Program-made: the position numbers and the translations under genes | The notes under the pieces: generated by a model | What the model was told of the DNA's origin: nothing | The model's database searches: none | Seen by the model: only the letters and a program-made list of their open reading frames with translations | Assembly (NCBI RefSeq): GCF_001665395.1 | Contig: NZ_LZSG01000005.1 | Coordinates: 62,001 to 126,000, forward strand | Source of the DNA: Mycobacterium sp. 1164966.3 | Lineage (GTDB): Bacteria; Actinomycetota; Actinomycetes; Mycobacteriales; Mycobacteriaceae | Direction: 5' to 3' | Length of the DNA stretch: 64,000 nt | Shown here: piece after piece, positions 19,222 to 28,494 of the stretch | Numbering within the stretch: the first letter of the stretch is position 1 | Layout of the letters: every line of letters starts with the position of its first letter

Positions 19222-19602
19222 GTGCTAGGACGACGAAAAGGCCGAGGACTTTTTGCCCGACCATCGAGCGGCGAGGTGAGTGAGGCGTCGGTCACCCTTG
19301 TCGGCGAGCACAAGCGTTACGAGATCACCGCCGACGGCGTCTACGCCGGCCTGGCCGCCTATGTCGACACTCGCAGTCAGCGCATCTTCTACCACACCGA
19401 GATCGACGACAAGTTCGCCGGTCGCGGCCTGGCCAGCACGCTGATTGCGTTCGCGCTGGACGATACTCGAGCCGCCGGCATCCGGATTGTGGCGATCTGC
19501 CCGTTCGTCGCCGCCTATGTCGACAAACACGAGGACTACGACGACATACTCGATCCCATCACTCCACAGGCACACGCGGTGGTGCGAGCCCAAATTTCTT
19601 GA
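19222..19602 (+). CDS. Small GNAT-fold N-acetyltransferase-like protein (YjdJ type)
   Basis: From GTG 19222 (AGGGGGT 3-4 bases upstream) this encodes 126 residues. The core GEHKRYEITADG, YHTEIDDKFAGRGLASTLI and RIVAICPFVAAYVDKH matches the short acetyltransferases of the YjdJ/COG2388 group. These bind acetyl-CoA through the GRGLA loop and have a Cys-containing strand and a Tyr in place of a longer GNAT fold. A later GTG at 19276 is an alternative start. It is flanked on both sides by GMC oxidoreductase remnants on the other strand. Substrate unknown. Confidence 0.8.
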   Translation: MLGRRKGRGLFARPSSGEVSEASVTLVGEHKRYEITADGVYAGLAAYVDTRSQRIFYHTEIDDKFAGRGLASTLIAFALDDTRAAGIRIVAICPFVAAYVDKHEDYDDILDPITPQAHAVVRAQIS

Positions 19603-20101
19603 GCCGAGATACCAAGACGCTCTTACACTTTGAAGTATCGTCTGGCCTGGCGCCGTTGCCGGGCCAACCGAAGTTTCACTGACTAGTTGAACAGACCCTT
19701 ATGGCCATCCTTGACCATGTCCACGCCTTCCTCACCAATCATGTAGACGGTGTTCTGGATGCGACAGTCAGGGATGATCAGGAAGACGGAAGCATCGATG
19801 ACACGGAGGTTGTTGTGCGCCAAGACCACGTCCTATATCGCGGAGGTGGTGTCCGAAGAAGTGGTCGGAGCTCTGACGCCCGTGTTCGCCACGGTCGCTC
19901 AGACGCTTAGGTGGTGACATTGAGAGTGACGTCCCGGACAGCCGCTCGGCGCCCCAATCTTTTGCGGCGCTACAAGTTCGAGAGACGACGTTGTGACGAG
20001 CGACAAAGAATCCGGCCAGATCGCGAAATCGACCTGACGCTAGGGAAATTGGCACTGCAGCCGGCAGCAACGGCCGCTGGCCGCGGTTGAGCAGCACCGA
20101 A
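19603..20101. other. Gene-poor stretch with a GMC remnant
   Basis: About 500 bases follow the GNAT gene without an intact gene. The part at 19683-19910 is a second GMC oxidoreductase remnant on the minus strand. From 19911 to 20101 I see only open frames without recognisable motifs. Confidence 0.5.
19683..19910 (-). pseudogene. Second GMC oxidoreductase remnant (C-terminal end)
   Basis: On the minus strand the last 40-odd residues read AHNNLRVIDASVF, then IPDCRIQNTVYMIGE and a stop at 19683-19685. This is the conserved C-terminal end of GMC oxidoreductases. Immediately upstream there is an in-frame TAG, and the expected HFFG-TT motif is found one frame away, so the fragment is frame-shifted and truncated. 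It differs from the remnant at 18594-19170, so two GMC genes decayed here. Confidence 0.75.
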
Positions 20102-20470
20102 TCATCCGAGCTTCTGCGCGAATTCAATGACGTTGCCGTCCGGGTCGGCGATGTGCAGCGTCCTTTCCCGCCACGGCCTGTCCACCGGGCCGCTGAGGAC
20201 CTCGACGCCGAGACCCTTCAGTCGCTCCGCTTCCTCATCTACGTCGTCGATCAGGAACCCGATCTCGCCGCACGGGGCATTGCCGCCTTCGCGGCCGATC
20301 AGCTCCGGCAGCTTCGACCGCTCGAAAAGCGAGAACTTGGTGTTGAGCATCTCGAATTCGACGTAGCCGTCGCCCTCGATGCGCACCTTTAGCCCGATCA
20401 CGTCGCGGTAGAACGTGACCGATCGTTCGAGCGACTCGACATACTGGATGACGTAGTCCATGCGCCGCAT
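20102..20470 (-). CDS. VOC (glyoxalase/dioxygenase-fold) protein
   Basis: From ATG 20470 this encodes 122 residues with the vicinal-oxygen-chelate fold: [50 protein letters not shown] and the closing [15 protein letters not shown]. Such proteins bind a divalent metal and act on glyoxals, catechols or antibiotics; the substrate cannot be read from sequence. ATG 20461 is an alternative start and no strong ribosome site precedes either. It follows directly on a truncated LysR gene in a different frame, and the junction looks like a deletion. Confidence 0.8.
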   Translation of the reverse strand: MRRMDYVIQYVESLERSVTFYRDVIGLKVRIEGDGYVEFEMLNTKFSLFERSKLPELIGREGGNAPCGEIGFLIDDVDEEAERLKGLGVEVLSGPVDRPWRERTLHIADPDGNVIEFAQKLG

Positions 20471-20676
20471 GAGGTACACGGTATCGGCCGTTCGCCTTCG
20501 GGCGTCAGGCCTTCGAACTTCTTCCCCCGCCGGACCAGCGGGACCTTCAGCTCGTGTTCGAGCTTGCGGATGGCTTCCGACAGCGCCGGCTGCGACACGT
20601 AGCAGGCGCTGGCGGCACGGGCGAAGTGACGCTCGCGAGCCAGCGCTACGAAGTACTCCAGCTGCCGGAACTGCAT
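20398..20676 (-). pseudogene. LysR-family regulator reduced to its DNA-binding domain
   Basis: ATG 20676 begins a typical LysR N-terminus ([44 protein letters not shown]). After about 63 residues, near 20487, the similarity ends abruptly and the frame runs through the start of the VOC gene to a stop at 20398. The effector-binding domain of some 230 residues is missing. The start lies 2 bases after the stop of the ThDP enzyme gene. A 92-residue HTH-only product could still be made, but the gene has lost its sensor. Confidence 0.8.
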
Positions 20677-20678
20677 GA

Positions 20679-22328
20679 CTACAACGTCTCGTCCAACTCA
20701 CCGAGCCGGTCGGTCAACCGCAGATTCTCGGAGTAGTCCACCGGGCAAGAGATCACCGACACCCCGTCGTCGTCCAGCGCTGCCTTCAGCGTCGGCAACA
20801 ACTCCTGTGCGGCGTTGATCCGATATCCTTTGGCGCCAAAGCTTTTCGCGTAGCCCACCACGTCCGGGTTGCCGAACTTCACGTAGTAGTGGTCGCCGAG
20901 CTCGAGGTCCATCTTCCATTCGATGAGCCCGTAGCCGTCGTCCTCCCAGATCAGCACCACCAGCGGTATCCGTTCGCGGACCGCGGTCTCGATCTCCTGT
21001 GAGTTCATCAGGAAGGCGCCGTCACCCACCACGGCCAGCACCTTGGCATCCGGCCTGGCCAGCTTCACTCCCAGTGCGCCGGGCAACGCAAACCCCATGG
21101 TGGACAATCCATTTGACACTAGGCAGGTGTTGTGCTCATAGGTCGGATAGAGTCGCGCCATCCACATCTTGGTGGCGCCGGTGTCCACCAGCACGACGTC
21201 ACTGCGGCCCAGGGCGGCGCGGGTGTCGGCCACCACCCGGGCTGGGGCCAGTGGGTAGCGCGAATCCTGTTGTCCCCGAGCGAATTCCTCGGCCAGCAGG
21301 CCGGAGCCTGGGATGTCTTCGTCGCCGCTGAAGCGGTGCCCTTCCAGCGCTTCGGTCAACGCTTCCAGCGAGGCGCTGATGTCGCCGATGATCCCCACGT
21401 CGACCGAATAGTGCAGGTCCACCTCGGCCGGGAAGCGATGGATGTGGATGACCTTCTTGTCGGCGTTCGGGTTGATCCGGACGGGGTCGAATTCCTGTAG
21501 CTCGTAGCCGACCGCGATGATCACGTCGGCGTCGTCGAACCCGAAGTTCACATAGTCGTGGCGCATGAAGCCCAGGGTCCCGATGGTGTTGGGGTGATCG
21601 TCGGGCATGACGCCCTTGCCGTGGAACGTGTTGGCGACCGGGATACCGAGTTCTTCGGAAAAGCGGACCAGGGCCGCGGTGGCGTCGCCGCGGGCGGCGC
21701 CATGACCGGCCAGCGCCACCGGGCACTTCGCCTCGCGCAGAATGTCGACAGCCCGTGCCACCTGGCGGAACGCCGGCGCGTCAGCGCGAACGACGTTGCG
21801 TGGCAAGGGCTTTAACTCGGGATAGTCGGCCTCGTCGGTATCTATGTGCTCCGGCACGGCCAGGTAGACCGCCGCGGGCCGTTCGGCTTCGGCGACCTTG
21901 AATGCCTTGCGGAACATCTCCGGGATGGCCTGCACGGTCGGGACACCGGCCGCCCAGCGGGTGATCGGCGCGTACATCGACACCAGATCGACGTATTGGT
22001 GCGACTCTTTGAACTCGCGGTCGTGGCCGACCTGCGCCGAGATCGCGACCAGGGGGGTGCTGTTGGTGGTGGCGTCGGCTACGCCGAGTTGCATGTTGAT
22101 CGCGCCCGGCCCCAGGGTGGCCGACACCACGGCCGCACGGCCGGTGACCCGGCCGTACATCTCGGCCATGAAGGCCGCCGCCTGCTCGTGCCGGGTCAGC
22201 ACATAGCGGATGTCCGAGGACGCCAGCGCCTGCACGAAGCGGATGTTCTCCTCACCGGGCAACCCGAAGACGACGGAGACCCCCTCGTTTTCCAGGCACT
22301 TCACCATCAACTGAGCGGCGGTAGTCAC
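20679..22328 (-). CDS. Acetolactate synthase-like ThDP-dependent enzyme
   Basis: From GTG 22328 this is a 549-residue three-domain ThDP enzyme: the N-terminal PYR domain with the catalytic Glu in [18 protein letters not shown], a central domain, and the PP domain with the ThDP/Mg motif [16 protein letters not shown]...DDGYG. It most resembles catabolic acetolactate synthases (Als[21 protein letters not shown]). I chose GTG 22328 because homology begins at [12 protein letters not shown]; the frame is open another 40 codons without family similarity. It is divergent from gabD1 by 67 bases. The true substrate could be another 2-oxo acid. Confidence 0.85.
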   Translation of the reverse strand: MTTAAQLMVKCLENEGVSVVFGLPGEENIRFVQALASSDIRYVLTRHEQAAAFMAEMYGRVTGRAAVVSATLGPGAINMQLGVADATTNSTPLVAISAQVGHDREFKESHQYVDLVSMYAPITRWAAGVPTVQAIPEMFRKAFKVAEAERPAAVYLAVPEHIDTDEADYPELKPLPRNVVRADAPAFRQVARAVDILREAKCPVALAGHGAARGDATAALVRFSEELGIPVANTFHGKGVMPDDHPNTIGTLGFMRHDYVNFGFDDADVIIAVGYELQEFDPVRINPNADKKVIHIHRFPAEVDLHYSVDVGIIGDISASLEALTEALEGHRFSGDEDIPGSGLLAEEFARGQQDSRYPLAPARVVADTRAALGRSDVVLVDTGATKMWMARLYPTYEHNTCLVSNGLSTMGFALPGALGVKLARPDAKVLAVVGDGAFLMNSQEIETAVRERIPLVVLIWEDDGYGLIEWKMDLELGDHYYVKFGNPDVVGYAKSFGAKGYRINAAQELLPTLKAALDDDGVSVISCPVDYSENLRLTDRLGELDETL

Positions 22329-22395
22329 ACCGGCCACGATAGTGGCAGGCTGGGCTGGAAACCTTCCGCTTAGACAAGCAGCAGAGGATGTCACC

Positions 22396-23772
22396 GTGCC
22401 CATCGCCTCGATCAACCCGGCCACCGGCGAAACCGTGCAGACCTTCAACCCCGCGACCGACCAAGAAGTCGAAGCCGCGATAGCCCGCGCCTACGAACGG
22501 TTCCTCGACTACCGTCACAACACCACGTTCGCCCAGCGCGCCGAGTGGGCCAATGCCACCGCCGACCTGCTGGAGGCCGAGGCCGAGCAGACCGCCGCCA
22601 TGATGACCCTGGAGATGGGTAAGACACTGGCCTCGGCCAAGGCTGAAGCGATCAAGTGCGCCAAGGGTTTTCGTTACTACGCCGAGCACGCCGAGCAGCT
22701 GCTCGCCGACGAGCCGGCTGACGCCGCCAAGGTCGGCGCCAAGAAGGCCTACACCCGCTATCAGCCGATGGGCGTCGTGCTGGCGGTGATGCCGTGGAAC
22801 TTCCCCCTGTGGCAGGCCGTCCGGTTCGCGGCGCCGGCCCTGATGGCCGGCAACGTGGGCATTCTCAAGCACGCGTCGAACGTGCCGCAGTGCGCGCTGT
22901 ACCTGTCCGACGTCATCACCCGCGGCGGCTTTCCCGAGGGCTGCTTCCAGACGCTGCTCGTTCCCTCCAGCGCCGTCGAGACCATCCTGCGCGACCCGCG
23001 GGTCGCGGCGGCCACACTCACCGGCAGCGAGCCGGCCGGTCAATCCGTCGGCGCCATCGCCGGCGACGAGATCAAACCCACCGTGCTCGAGCTCGGCGGC
23101 AGTGACCCGTTCATCGTGATGCCGTCGGCAGACCTCGACGAGGCGGTCAAGACCGCGGTCACCGCGCGGGTGCAGAACAACGGCCAGTCCTGCATCGCCG
23201 CCAAGCGGTTCATCGTGCATGCCGACATCTATGACGCCTTCGTCGACAAGTTCGTCGAGCGGATGGCCGCGTTGCGGGTAGGCGACCCGACCGACCCGGA
23301 CACCGACGTGGGCCCCCTGGCCACCGAGTCTGGCCGCGACGAGGTCGCCAAGCAAGTGGAGGACGCCGCCGCGGCGGGCGCGGTGATCCGTTGCGGCGGT
23401 GAGCGGCCCGAGCGGCCCGGGTGGTTCTACCCGCCGACGGTGGTCACCGACATCACCAAGGACATGGCGCTCTACACCGAGGAGGTATTCGGCCCCGTCG
23501 CCTCGGTGTACCGCGCCGCCGACGCCGCCGAGGCCATCGAGATCGCCAACGCCACCACCTTCGGGCTGGGATCCAACGCCTGGACCAATGACGAGGCCGA
23601 GCAGCAGCGCTTCATCGACGGTATCGAGGCCGGGCAGGTCTTCATCAACGGGATGACGGTCTCCTACCCGGAGTTGCCGTTCGGCGGCGTCAAGCGCTCC
23701 GGCTACGGCCGCGAGCTTGCGGGTCTGGGCATCCGCGAATTCTGCAACGCCAAAACCGTCTGGGTCGGGTAA
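22396..23772 (+). CDS. gabD1: Succinate-semialdehyde dehydrogenase GabD1
   Basis: This 458-residue aldehyde dehydrogenase carries the general base E232 (LELGGSDP) and the nucleophile C266 ([11 protein letters not shown]). The NAD(P)-binding segment includes MPWNFPLWQ and the ending [18 protein letters not shown] is typical. It oxidises succinic semialdehyde to succinate, and in M. tuberculosis Rv0234c prefers NADP. GTG 22396 is preceded by AGAGGA-like bases. The frame opens at 22342, but homology begins at [11 protein letters not shown]. It is followed by the GCCGAGTGTG-type inverted repeat and the convergent R2lox gene. Confidence 0.93.
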   Translation: MPIASINPATGETVQTFNPATDQEVEAAIARAYERFLDYRHNTTFAQRAEWANATADLLEAEAEQTAAMMTLEMGKTLASAKAEAIKCAKGFRYYAEHAEQLLADEPADAAKVGAKKAYTRYQPMGVVLAVMPWNFPLWQAVRFAAPALMAGNVGILKHASNVPQCALYLSDVITRGGFPEGCFQTLLVPSSAVETILRDPRVAAATLTGSEPAGQSVGAIAGDEIKPTVLELGGSDPFIVMPSADLDEAVKTAVTARVQNNGQSCIAAKRFIVHADIYDAFVDKFVERMAALRVGDPTDPDTDVGPLATESGRDEVAKQVEDAAAAGAVIRCGGERPERPGWFYPPTVVTDITKDMALYTEEVFGPVASVYRAADAAEAIEIANATTFGLGSNAWTNDEAEQQRFIDGIEAGQVFINGMTVSYPELPFGGVKRSGYGRELAGLGIREFCNAKTVWVG

Positions 23773-23780
23773 CTTTCAGC

Positions 23781-23843
23781 TGCCGAGTGTGGGGGCTACG
23801 GACGGATTCGAGGGCGGTTGCGTACCAGGAGCCCACGCTCGGC
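23781..23843. repeat. Inverted repeat between gabD1 and the R2lox gene
   Basis: Arms GCCGAGTGTGGG (23782-23793) and CCCACGCTCGGC (23832-23843) pair with one G:T step. They enclose 38 bases and occupy most of the convergent gap. The arms match those at 18495-18556, so these form one repeat family that probably ends transcription on both strands. Confidence 0.65.
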
Positions 23844-23853
23844 GCGCTGAGTA

Positions 23854-24798
23854 TTACGCCGACGCCCCCGCCAGCGCCTGTGCGTCCTCGACGGCGAACG
23901 TGTCTTCCAGTTGCACCGGCGAGAAATCCAGGTCGATCTCCTCGAGGGGTCGCCCGCGCGCGCTGGAGATCGTGCCGAAGCGCCGCATGCCCTTGTCGGT
24001 GGAGTACTGCAAGAACTCGTCTTCGGACAGGTCGAACGGCTTGGGGTCGTCGTAGAGGGCGAACCCGTCCTGGACCAGGCACAGCCCCAGCGGGATGAGC
24101 TCGTTCATGCGCGTTTCGAAGACCGCCCAGTTGGCGTCGTCGGCGGCGACGTGGCGCCGGCAGGTGAACGTGCCCCACGCCATGTGGCGTCGCTCGTCGT
24201 CGCCGATATGCCGGATCAGCTCTTGCATGCCGGGCAGAATTCCGCGTTCCACGCAGACCTTGTGCCAGGCGTAATAGCCGGTCAGCGCCAGCATGCCCTC
24301 GACGATGTGATTATAGGTGACCGACGCGCGAACCTGCGCGGCCGGTGACGGGTCGGTGGTCAACGCGCTGAGGCACTCCGGCAACTCGTCGTAGAAGATC
24401 TGCCGGTAGGAGGGCAGCTCGTCGAGATAGCTGTGCAGATCCTGGGTCACGCCGACCGCGTCGAGCCACATGCGGAACACCTGAACGTGCTTGGCTTCCT
24501 CGAACGCGAACTGAGTCAGATACATTTCGTCGCCGAGCCGCCCCTCGGCCCGCATCGCCGACATGAACGGCTGGATGTCCTCGGTCACCGATTCCTCGCC
24601 GGCGACGAACTGGGCGCACAGCCGGATGGCGTAGTCACGTTCGATATCCGTCAGCCGCTCCCAATCCGCCCGGTCGCGGGAGAAGTCGATGTCGGCCGGA
24701 TTCCAGAACTTCGCGTTGCCGCCGGCGAACAGCTTCAGCGGCAGGCTTTCCCAGTTCAGGCCGCCCGCAGCGAGCGAGCCCAGACGTGTGCGATTCAT
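23854..24798 (-). CDS. R2-like ligand-binding oxidase (R2lox), Mn/Fe cofactor
   Basis: This 314-residue ferritin-fold protein keeps every residue of M. tuberculosis Rv0233 R2lox at the same number: metal ligands E68, E101, H104, E167, E202 and H205, and V71 and Y162, which form the ether cross-link. It is therefore a Mn/Fe oxidase binding a fatty-acid-like ligand, not a class I ribonucleotide reductase small subunit, although old annotations call it nrdB. The radical-pathway Tyr of true R2 is absent from the expected site. ATG 24798 is preceded by GAGGAGG. It is co-transcribed with the TetR gene whose stop lies 10 bases before the start. Confidence 0.95.
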   Translation of the reverse strand: MNRTRLGSLAAGGLNWESLPLKLFAGGNAKFWNPADIDFSRDRADWERLTDIERDYAIRLCAQFVAGEESVTEDIQPFMSAMRAEGRLGDEMYLTQFAFEEAKHVQVFRMWLDAVGVTQDLHSYLDELPSYRQIFYDELPECLSALTTDPSPAAQVRASVTYNHIVEGMLALTGYYAWHKVCVERGILPGMQELIRHIGDDERRHMAWGTFTCRRHVAADDANWAVFETRMNELIPLGLCLVQDGFALYDDPKPFDLSEDEFLQYSTDKGMRRFGTISSARGRPLEEIDLDFSPVQLEDTFAVEDAQALAGASA

Positions 24799-24808
24799 GT
24801 TGACCTCC

Positions 24809-25480
24809 TCAGATCAGTTCAGGGCTAATGGGTTGCGGGACAGGCGAATACGCGGTGGCAAGCACCGCGACCAACCTGCGCACGGCCAACGCCGGCTGGT
24901 CCGGCGAGGGTTCGTCGAGCCCGAGAACCGGGTCCAGACCGCGCATGTACGGGGCCAGCGCCAGGTGCGGGAAGATCAGCAGCAGCAGCGAAAGCAGTGC
25001 GTCGGTGTCGGAATCCGCCCGTAGGTCACCGCGGGCCTGCGCGTCGCGCACCAAGGGCCGCAACACTTGCAGATAGTGGCGATGGATGACGGACCGCACA
25101 CTGATGCGGGCATCGGTGTCGACCTCGAGGCTCGCCGCCGCATGAAGCGCACGTTCGTGCGGATGGTCGGCGAAGTAGGCGACCCAGTCGTCCAGCAGGT
25201 CGGTGAGAAATTCGAAAAACGGCCTGCTCGAGTCGAGTTCGCGGATGCGGGCTTCCATGTAGGACCGCACGCGCTGGCTGCCGACGTCGGCGATGAACGC
25301 ATACAGGTCGCGCTTGTCCGCAAAGTATTGGAACAGGCTGCCCTTGGCGACGCCGGCGCGTCGCGCGATGACGTTCAGGCTGCCTTGGGAGAAGCCATTG
25401 GCTCCGAATTCGGCTTCCGCGGCTTCCACGATGGCCGCTCGACGGGCCGGATCGACTCGCCCCCACGTCACCGTCGGCAT
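24809..25480 (-). CDS. TetR-family regulator upstream of R2lox (Rv0232-like)
   Basis: This 223-residue regulator has an N-terminal HTH (residues about 29-48, [20 protein letters not shown]) and a helical ligand domain. ATG 25480 follows AGGAGG. Its stop at 24809-24811 is 10 bases before the R2lox start, so the two form an operon. Two perfect palindromes lie just upstream: GAATGACCACTGGTCATTC and GTGAGCTAGCTCAC. The regulator probably represses its own operon and releases it in response to a lipid-like ligand, by analogy with the family. Confidence 0.92.
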   Translation of the reverse strand: MPTVTWGRVDPARRAAIVEAAEAEFGANGFSQGSLNVIARRAGVAKGSLFQYFADKRDLYAFIADVGSQRVRSYMEARIRELDSSRPFFEFLTDLLDDWVAYFADHPHERALHAAASLEVDTDARISVRSVIHRHYLQVLRPLVRDAQARGDLRADSDTDALLSLLLLIFPHLALAPYMRGLDPVLGLDEPSPDQPALAVRRLVAVLATAYSPVPQPISPELI

Positions 25481-25495
25481 CGCGCCTCCTAGCAG

Positions 25496-25514
25496 GAATG
25501 ACCACTGGTCATTC
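25496..25514. promoter_or_regulatory. Perfect palindrome (TetR operator candidate 1)
   Basis: GAATGACCACTGGTCATTC is a perfect 19-bp palindrome (9-bp arms, central C) whose near edge is 16 bases upstream of the TetR start. Its size and position fit a TetR dimer site for autoregulation of the TetR-R2lox operon. Confidence 0.7.
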
Positions 25515-25518
25515 TACG

Positions 25519-25532
25519 GTGAGCTAGCTCAC
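25519..25532. promoter_or_regulatory. Perfect palindrome (operator candidate 2)
   Basis: GTGAGCTAGCTCAC is a perfect 14-bp palindrome lying 4 bases beyond the first. Centre-to-centre spacing is about 20 bp, so two dimers could bind the same face of the DNA. Confidence 0.55.
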
Positions 25533-25576
25533 AGTCAAGGAGCGGCTAGGCGTTCGGAGTGAGCTGACGATTTTGA

Positions 25577-25606
25577 AGGGCGGGATTCGGCGCGAAGTTC
25601 CGCCCT
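25577..25606. repeat. 30-bp AGGGCGGG hairpin repeat, copy 1
   Basis: This 30-base unit with arms AGGGCGG/CCGCCCT matches 25 of 30 bases of a unit at 63064-63093. Both are followed by GGATTCAC and CAAAGCC strings. Here it lies between the TetR promoter and the end of fadE4. Confidence 0.65.
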
Positions 25607-25675
25607 GGCTGAACTCGCAAAGCCCACGATTCACACGCAACGCCCTGGATTCACATTCAAAGCCCGAAGCCGAAG

Positions 25676-27385
25676 CTACGGCCGCATGGCGTATGCCCCG
25701 TTGATGGGCAGCACGTGCTCTTTCCACACCTGGTCGTAGCGGCCGCGGTCGGCGCTCGGGCGGCGAACCATCCGCATCGCGAAACGAGCCTGCTCGTCCG
25801 TCGTCGCGGCCTTGTCGTGCAGTTCGACGGCATAGGTGTTGAAGTCGCGTACCAACAGCGCGAAGATCTCGTCGATCAGCGGCTCGTCCACACCGGAAAG
25901 CGGGGCTTCCTCGAGGATCAGCTGCGCGTACGGCACCAAGGCGAAGATCTGTCCGACACCGAAGGCGAAGTCGATGTCTTTCTGTTGTGCCGCATCAGGT
26001 GTCGCGGCGGCCAGCATCTCGGCCAGCACGTCGATCTGGTCCCGCAGCAGCGCGACATTAGGCAGATGGGCATAACTGTCGAACGGCGCGCGCCAGTCGT
26101 GGAAGCGCACCTTGCCCAGTCCGCCCGTCGGCCCCTGGGCGAACAGGAAGGAGTCGTCGGCCGCGTCGTCACGGCGCGGGATCAAGGGCAGCGCGGCGTC
26201 GGGGGCGAACAGGTAGTTGGGCATGAACTTGGCCAGCAGCCCGATGTTGATGTGGACGGTTCCTTCCAGCCTCGGGAGCAGGCCGATCTCGCGGGCCACC
26301 GTCTCGAAGAAGGTGTCCTTCTCCACACCCTTGGCGGCGATGACATCCCACAGCGCGATGATGACCCGCTCGCCCTCGCTGGTGATCTTGGCCTTGGTGA
26401 GCGGGCTATACAGCAGATAGCGGCGATCGTCGGCCGATGCGCTGCGCATGTAGTCCGACGCGCGGCCGGCGACCAGCCGCATGGCCACCAGGCGCACATA
26501 GGCGTCGGTGAGCAGCCGTCGCACGTGGGTGAAGTCGGTGACGACGGTGCCGTAGAGGTATCGGTTCGCCGCGTGCGTGACGGCTTCGTACATGGCGTGC
26601 GTGCACATGCCGATGGCGCCCCAACCCAGGTTGTACTTGCAGACGTTGACGGTGTTGAGGGCGGCGTGGAACGCGCCGATGCCGCGATGCAGCAGATCGG
26701 CCTCGGTGACCGGGTAGTCGCGCAGGGCGTAGTTCGCCACGTAGTTCTGCGAGTTGACGACGTTCTTGATCAGGTCGTAGCGGTCGTGCTGCGAGTCGGC
26801 GGCGAAGAACACGTACTCGTCCTTGTCCGGGGTGTCGCCGGCGATCTTGCCGAACGTGGAGACCATCCTGGCCACGTTGGCGTTGCCGATGTAGTACTTC
26901 TCGCCGTTGGCCGTCCACCCGTGTTCCGACGGGGTCAGGATCATGTCGGTCTGGTAGACGTCGGCGCCGTGGGTCTGCTCGGACAGGCCGAACGCGAACA
27001 CCTCGCCCTGCTCCAGTTGGGCGGCGGCCTTGCGTTTCGCGTCTTCGTTGTCGCTCATCCAGATCGGGCCCAGGCCCAGGGCCGTCACCTGGAAGGGGTA
27101 CCAGTAGTTCAGCCCGTAGAAGCCAAGGATTTCGGCGAACTCGCTGATTCGGTAGGTGTCCCAACGGCAATCGGCGGCCCCGTACTCGGCCGGCGTCAGC
27201 AGGGAGGCAAACAGCCGCTCCCGTCCGACATGGTCGAGGAAGTCGGAGTACCAGACGCGCTCGTGGTCGTCGTGCTTCAGTCGCGCCTTTCCACGGGATT
27301 CGAAGAAGTCCACCGTCGCGGCCATGATTTCTCCCGAGCGCGCGTCGGGGTAACGGCGTGTCAGGTTGTTTGGGTTCAGCAGCAT
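25676..27385 (-). CDS. fadE4: Acyl-CoA dehydrogenase FadE4
   Basis: This 569-residue protein belongs to the long acyl-CoA dehydrogenase group. The FAD/substrate domain has FGLSEQTHGADVYQT in place of the usual TEP...GSD, and the later helical domain shows the segment LLPRLEGTVHINIGLL where the catalytic Glu is expected. It should introduce a trans-2 double bond in an acyl-CoA, FAD-linked. Orthologue of M. tuberculosis Rv0231. ATG 27385 has GGAG 6 bases upstream. It is divergent from php and separate from the TetR-R2lox operon. Confidence 0.9.
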   Translation of the reverse strand: MLLNPNNLTRRYPDARSGEIMAATVDFFESRGKARLKHDDHERVWYSDFLDHVGRERLFASLLTPAEYGAADCRWDTYRISEFAEILGFYGLNYWYPFQVTALGLGPIWMSDNEDAKRKAAAQLEQGEVFAFGLSEQTHGADVYQTDMILTPSEHGWTANGEKYYIGNANVARMVSTFGKIAGDTPDKDEYVFFAADSQHDRYDLIKNVVNSQNYVANYALRDYPVTEADLLHRGIGAFHAALNTVNVCKYNLGWGAIGMCTHAMYEAVTHAANRYLYGTVVTDFTHVRRLLTDAYVRLVAMRLVAGRASDYMRSASADDRRYLLYSPLTKAKITSEGERVIIALWDVIAAKGVEKDTFFETVAREIGLLPRLEGTVHINIGLLAKFMPNYLFAPDAALPLIPRRDDAADDSFLFAQGPTGGLGKVRFHDWRAPFDSYAHLPNVALLRDQIDVLAEMLAAATPDAAQQKDIDFAFGVGQIFALVPYAQLILEEAPLSGVDEPLIDEIFALLVRDFNTYAVELHDKAATTDEQARFAMRMVRRPSADRGRYDQVWKEHVLPINGAYAMRP

Positions 27386-27500
27386 GGTGGCTCCCGCGGG
27401 TTCCGACTAACGACGGGTAGACGGTACTGCAACCGCACTGCCCCCGGGGCTGCACCGCGAGAAGCCTTATAAAAGGGGGCCGAAGCGACCTGCAGCGACT

Positions 27501-27506
27501 TAGCAT
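27501..27506 (+). promoter_or_regulatory. -10 element of a probable leaderless php transcript
   Basis: TAGCAT fits the mycobacterial TANNNT -10 pattern and ends 7 bases before the GTG start of php. There is no ribosome site, so transcription probably begins at or next to the start codon. Confidence 0.5.
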
Positions 27507-27513
27507 CGGTTAC

Positions 27514-28494
27514 GTGTCAGAACTAAATACCGCCCGCGGACCCATCGATACCGCCGATCTCGGCGTCACGCTCATGCATGAGCACGTGTTCATCATGACC
27601 ACCGAAATCGCGCTCAACTATCCGGAGGCTTGGGGCGACGAAGAAAAGCGGGTGGCCGACGCTGTCGCGCGGCTCAACGAGCTGAAGGCCCGCGGCGTGG
27701 ACACCATCGTCGACCTGACGGTGATCGGGCTGGGCCGCTACATCCCGCGCATCGCGAAGGTGGCCGCGTCCACCGACCTGAACATTGTCGTCGCCACCGG
27801 TTTGTATACCTACAACGACGTCCCGTTCTGCTTCCACTACATGGGTCCCGGCGCGCAGCTGGGCGGCCCGGAGATCATGACCGACATGTTCGTCCGCGAC
27901 ATCGAGCAGGGCATCGCCGACACCGGCATCAAGGCCGGAATCCTCAAGTGCGCCACCGACGAACCCGGTATCACCCCCGGTGTCGAAAGGGTGCTGCGCG
28001 CCGTCGCCCAGGCGCACAAACGCACCGGGGTGCCGATCTCCACGCACACCCATGCGGGCCTGCGCCGCGGACTCGAGCAGCAGCGCATCTTCGAAGAAGA
28101 AGGCGTCGACTTGAGCCGGGTGATCATCGGCCACTCAGGCGACAGCACCGACGTCGGCTACCTCGAGGAACTCATCGCCGCCGGCTCGTACCTGGGGATG
28201 GACAGGTTCGGCATCGACGTGATCCTGCCGTTCGAGGAGCGGGTGAACATCGTCGCGACGATGTGCGAGCGCGGGCACGCCGACAAGATGGTGCTCTCGC
28301 ACGACGCCAACTGCTACTTCGACGCTCTGCCCGAGGAGATGCTCGCGGTGGCCGCGCCCAACTGGCACTACCTGCACATCCACAACGACGTGATCCCGGC
28401 GCTCAAGCAGCGCGGCGTCACCGACGAGCAGCTGCACACCATGCTCGTGGACAACCCCCGACGCATCTTCGAGCGGCAGGGCGCCTATCAGTGA
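27514..28494 (+). CDS. php: Phosphotriesterase-like lactonase (PHP)
   Basis: This 326-residue TIM-barrel metalloenzyme carries all binuclear-centre residues of the PLL group: H22 and H24 (MHEHVF), the bridging carbamylated K145 (GILKCATD), H178 and H207 (THTHAG, IGHSGDS) and D264 (SHDA). PLL enzymes hydrolyse lactones, including acyl-homoserine lactones, with weak phosphotriesterase activity; the M. tuberculosis orthologue Rv0230c is such an enzyme. It starts at GTG 27514. Its TGA overlaps the GTG of the next gene (GTGA), so the lactonase and the AMP-ligase are translationally coupled. Confidence 0.94.
   Translation: MSELNTARGPIDTADLGVTLMHEHVFIMTTEIALNYPEAWGDEEKRVADAVARLNELKARGVDTIVDLTVIGLGRYIPRIAKVAASTDLNIVVATGLYTYNDVPFCFHYMGPGAQLGGPEIMTDMFVRDIEQGIADTGIKAGILKCATDEPGITPGVERVLRAVAQAHKRTGVPISTHTHAGLRRGLEQQRIFEEEGVDLSRVIIGHSGDSTDVGYLEELIAAGSYLGMDRFGIDVILPFEERVNIVATMCERGHADKMVLSHDANCYFDALPEEMLAVAAPNWHYLHIHNDVIPALKQRGVTDEQLHTMLVDNPRRIFERQGAYQ

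Noticed and set aside
23854..24798. Ribonucleotide reductase small subunit NrdB
   Set aside because: All eight R2lox-specific positions are present, including V71 and Y162; the protein is the ligand-binding oxidase.
25715..27472. A 585-codon plus-strand frame over fadE4
   Set aside because: Antisense shadow of fadE4 with biased Val/Gly/Arg composition and no known domain.
27630..28490. N-terminal extension of the AMP-ligase frame
   Set aside because: The region is the php gene in another frame; Arg-rich translation without similarity. The true start is GTG 28491.
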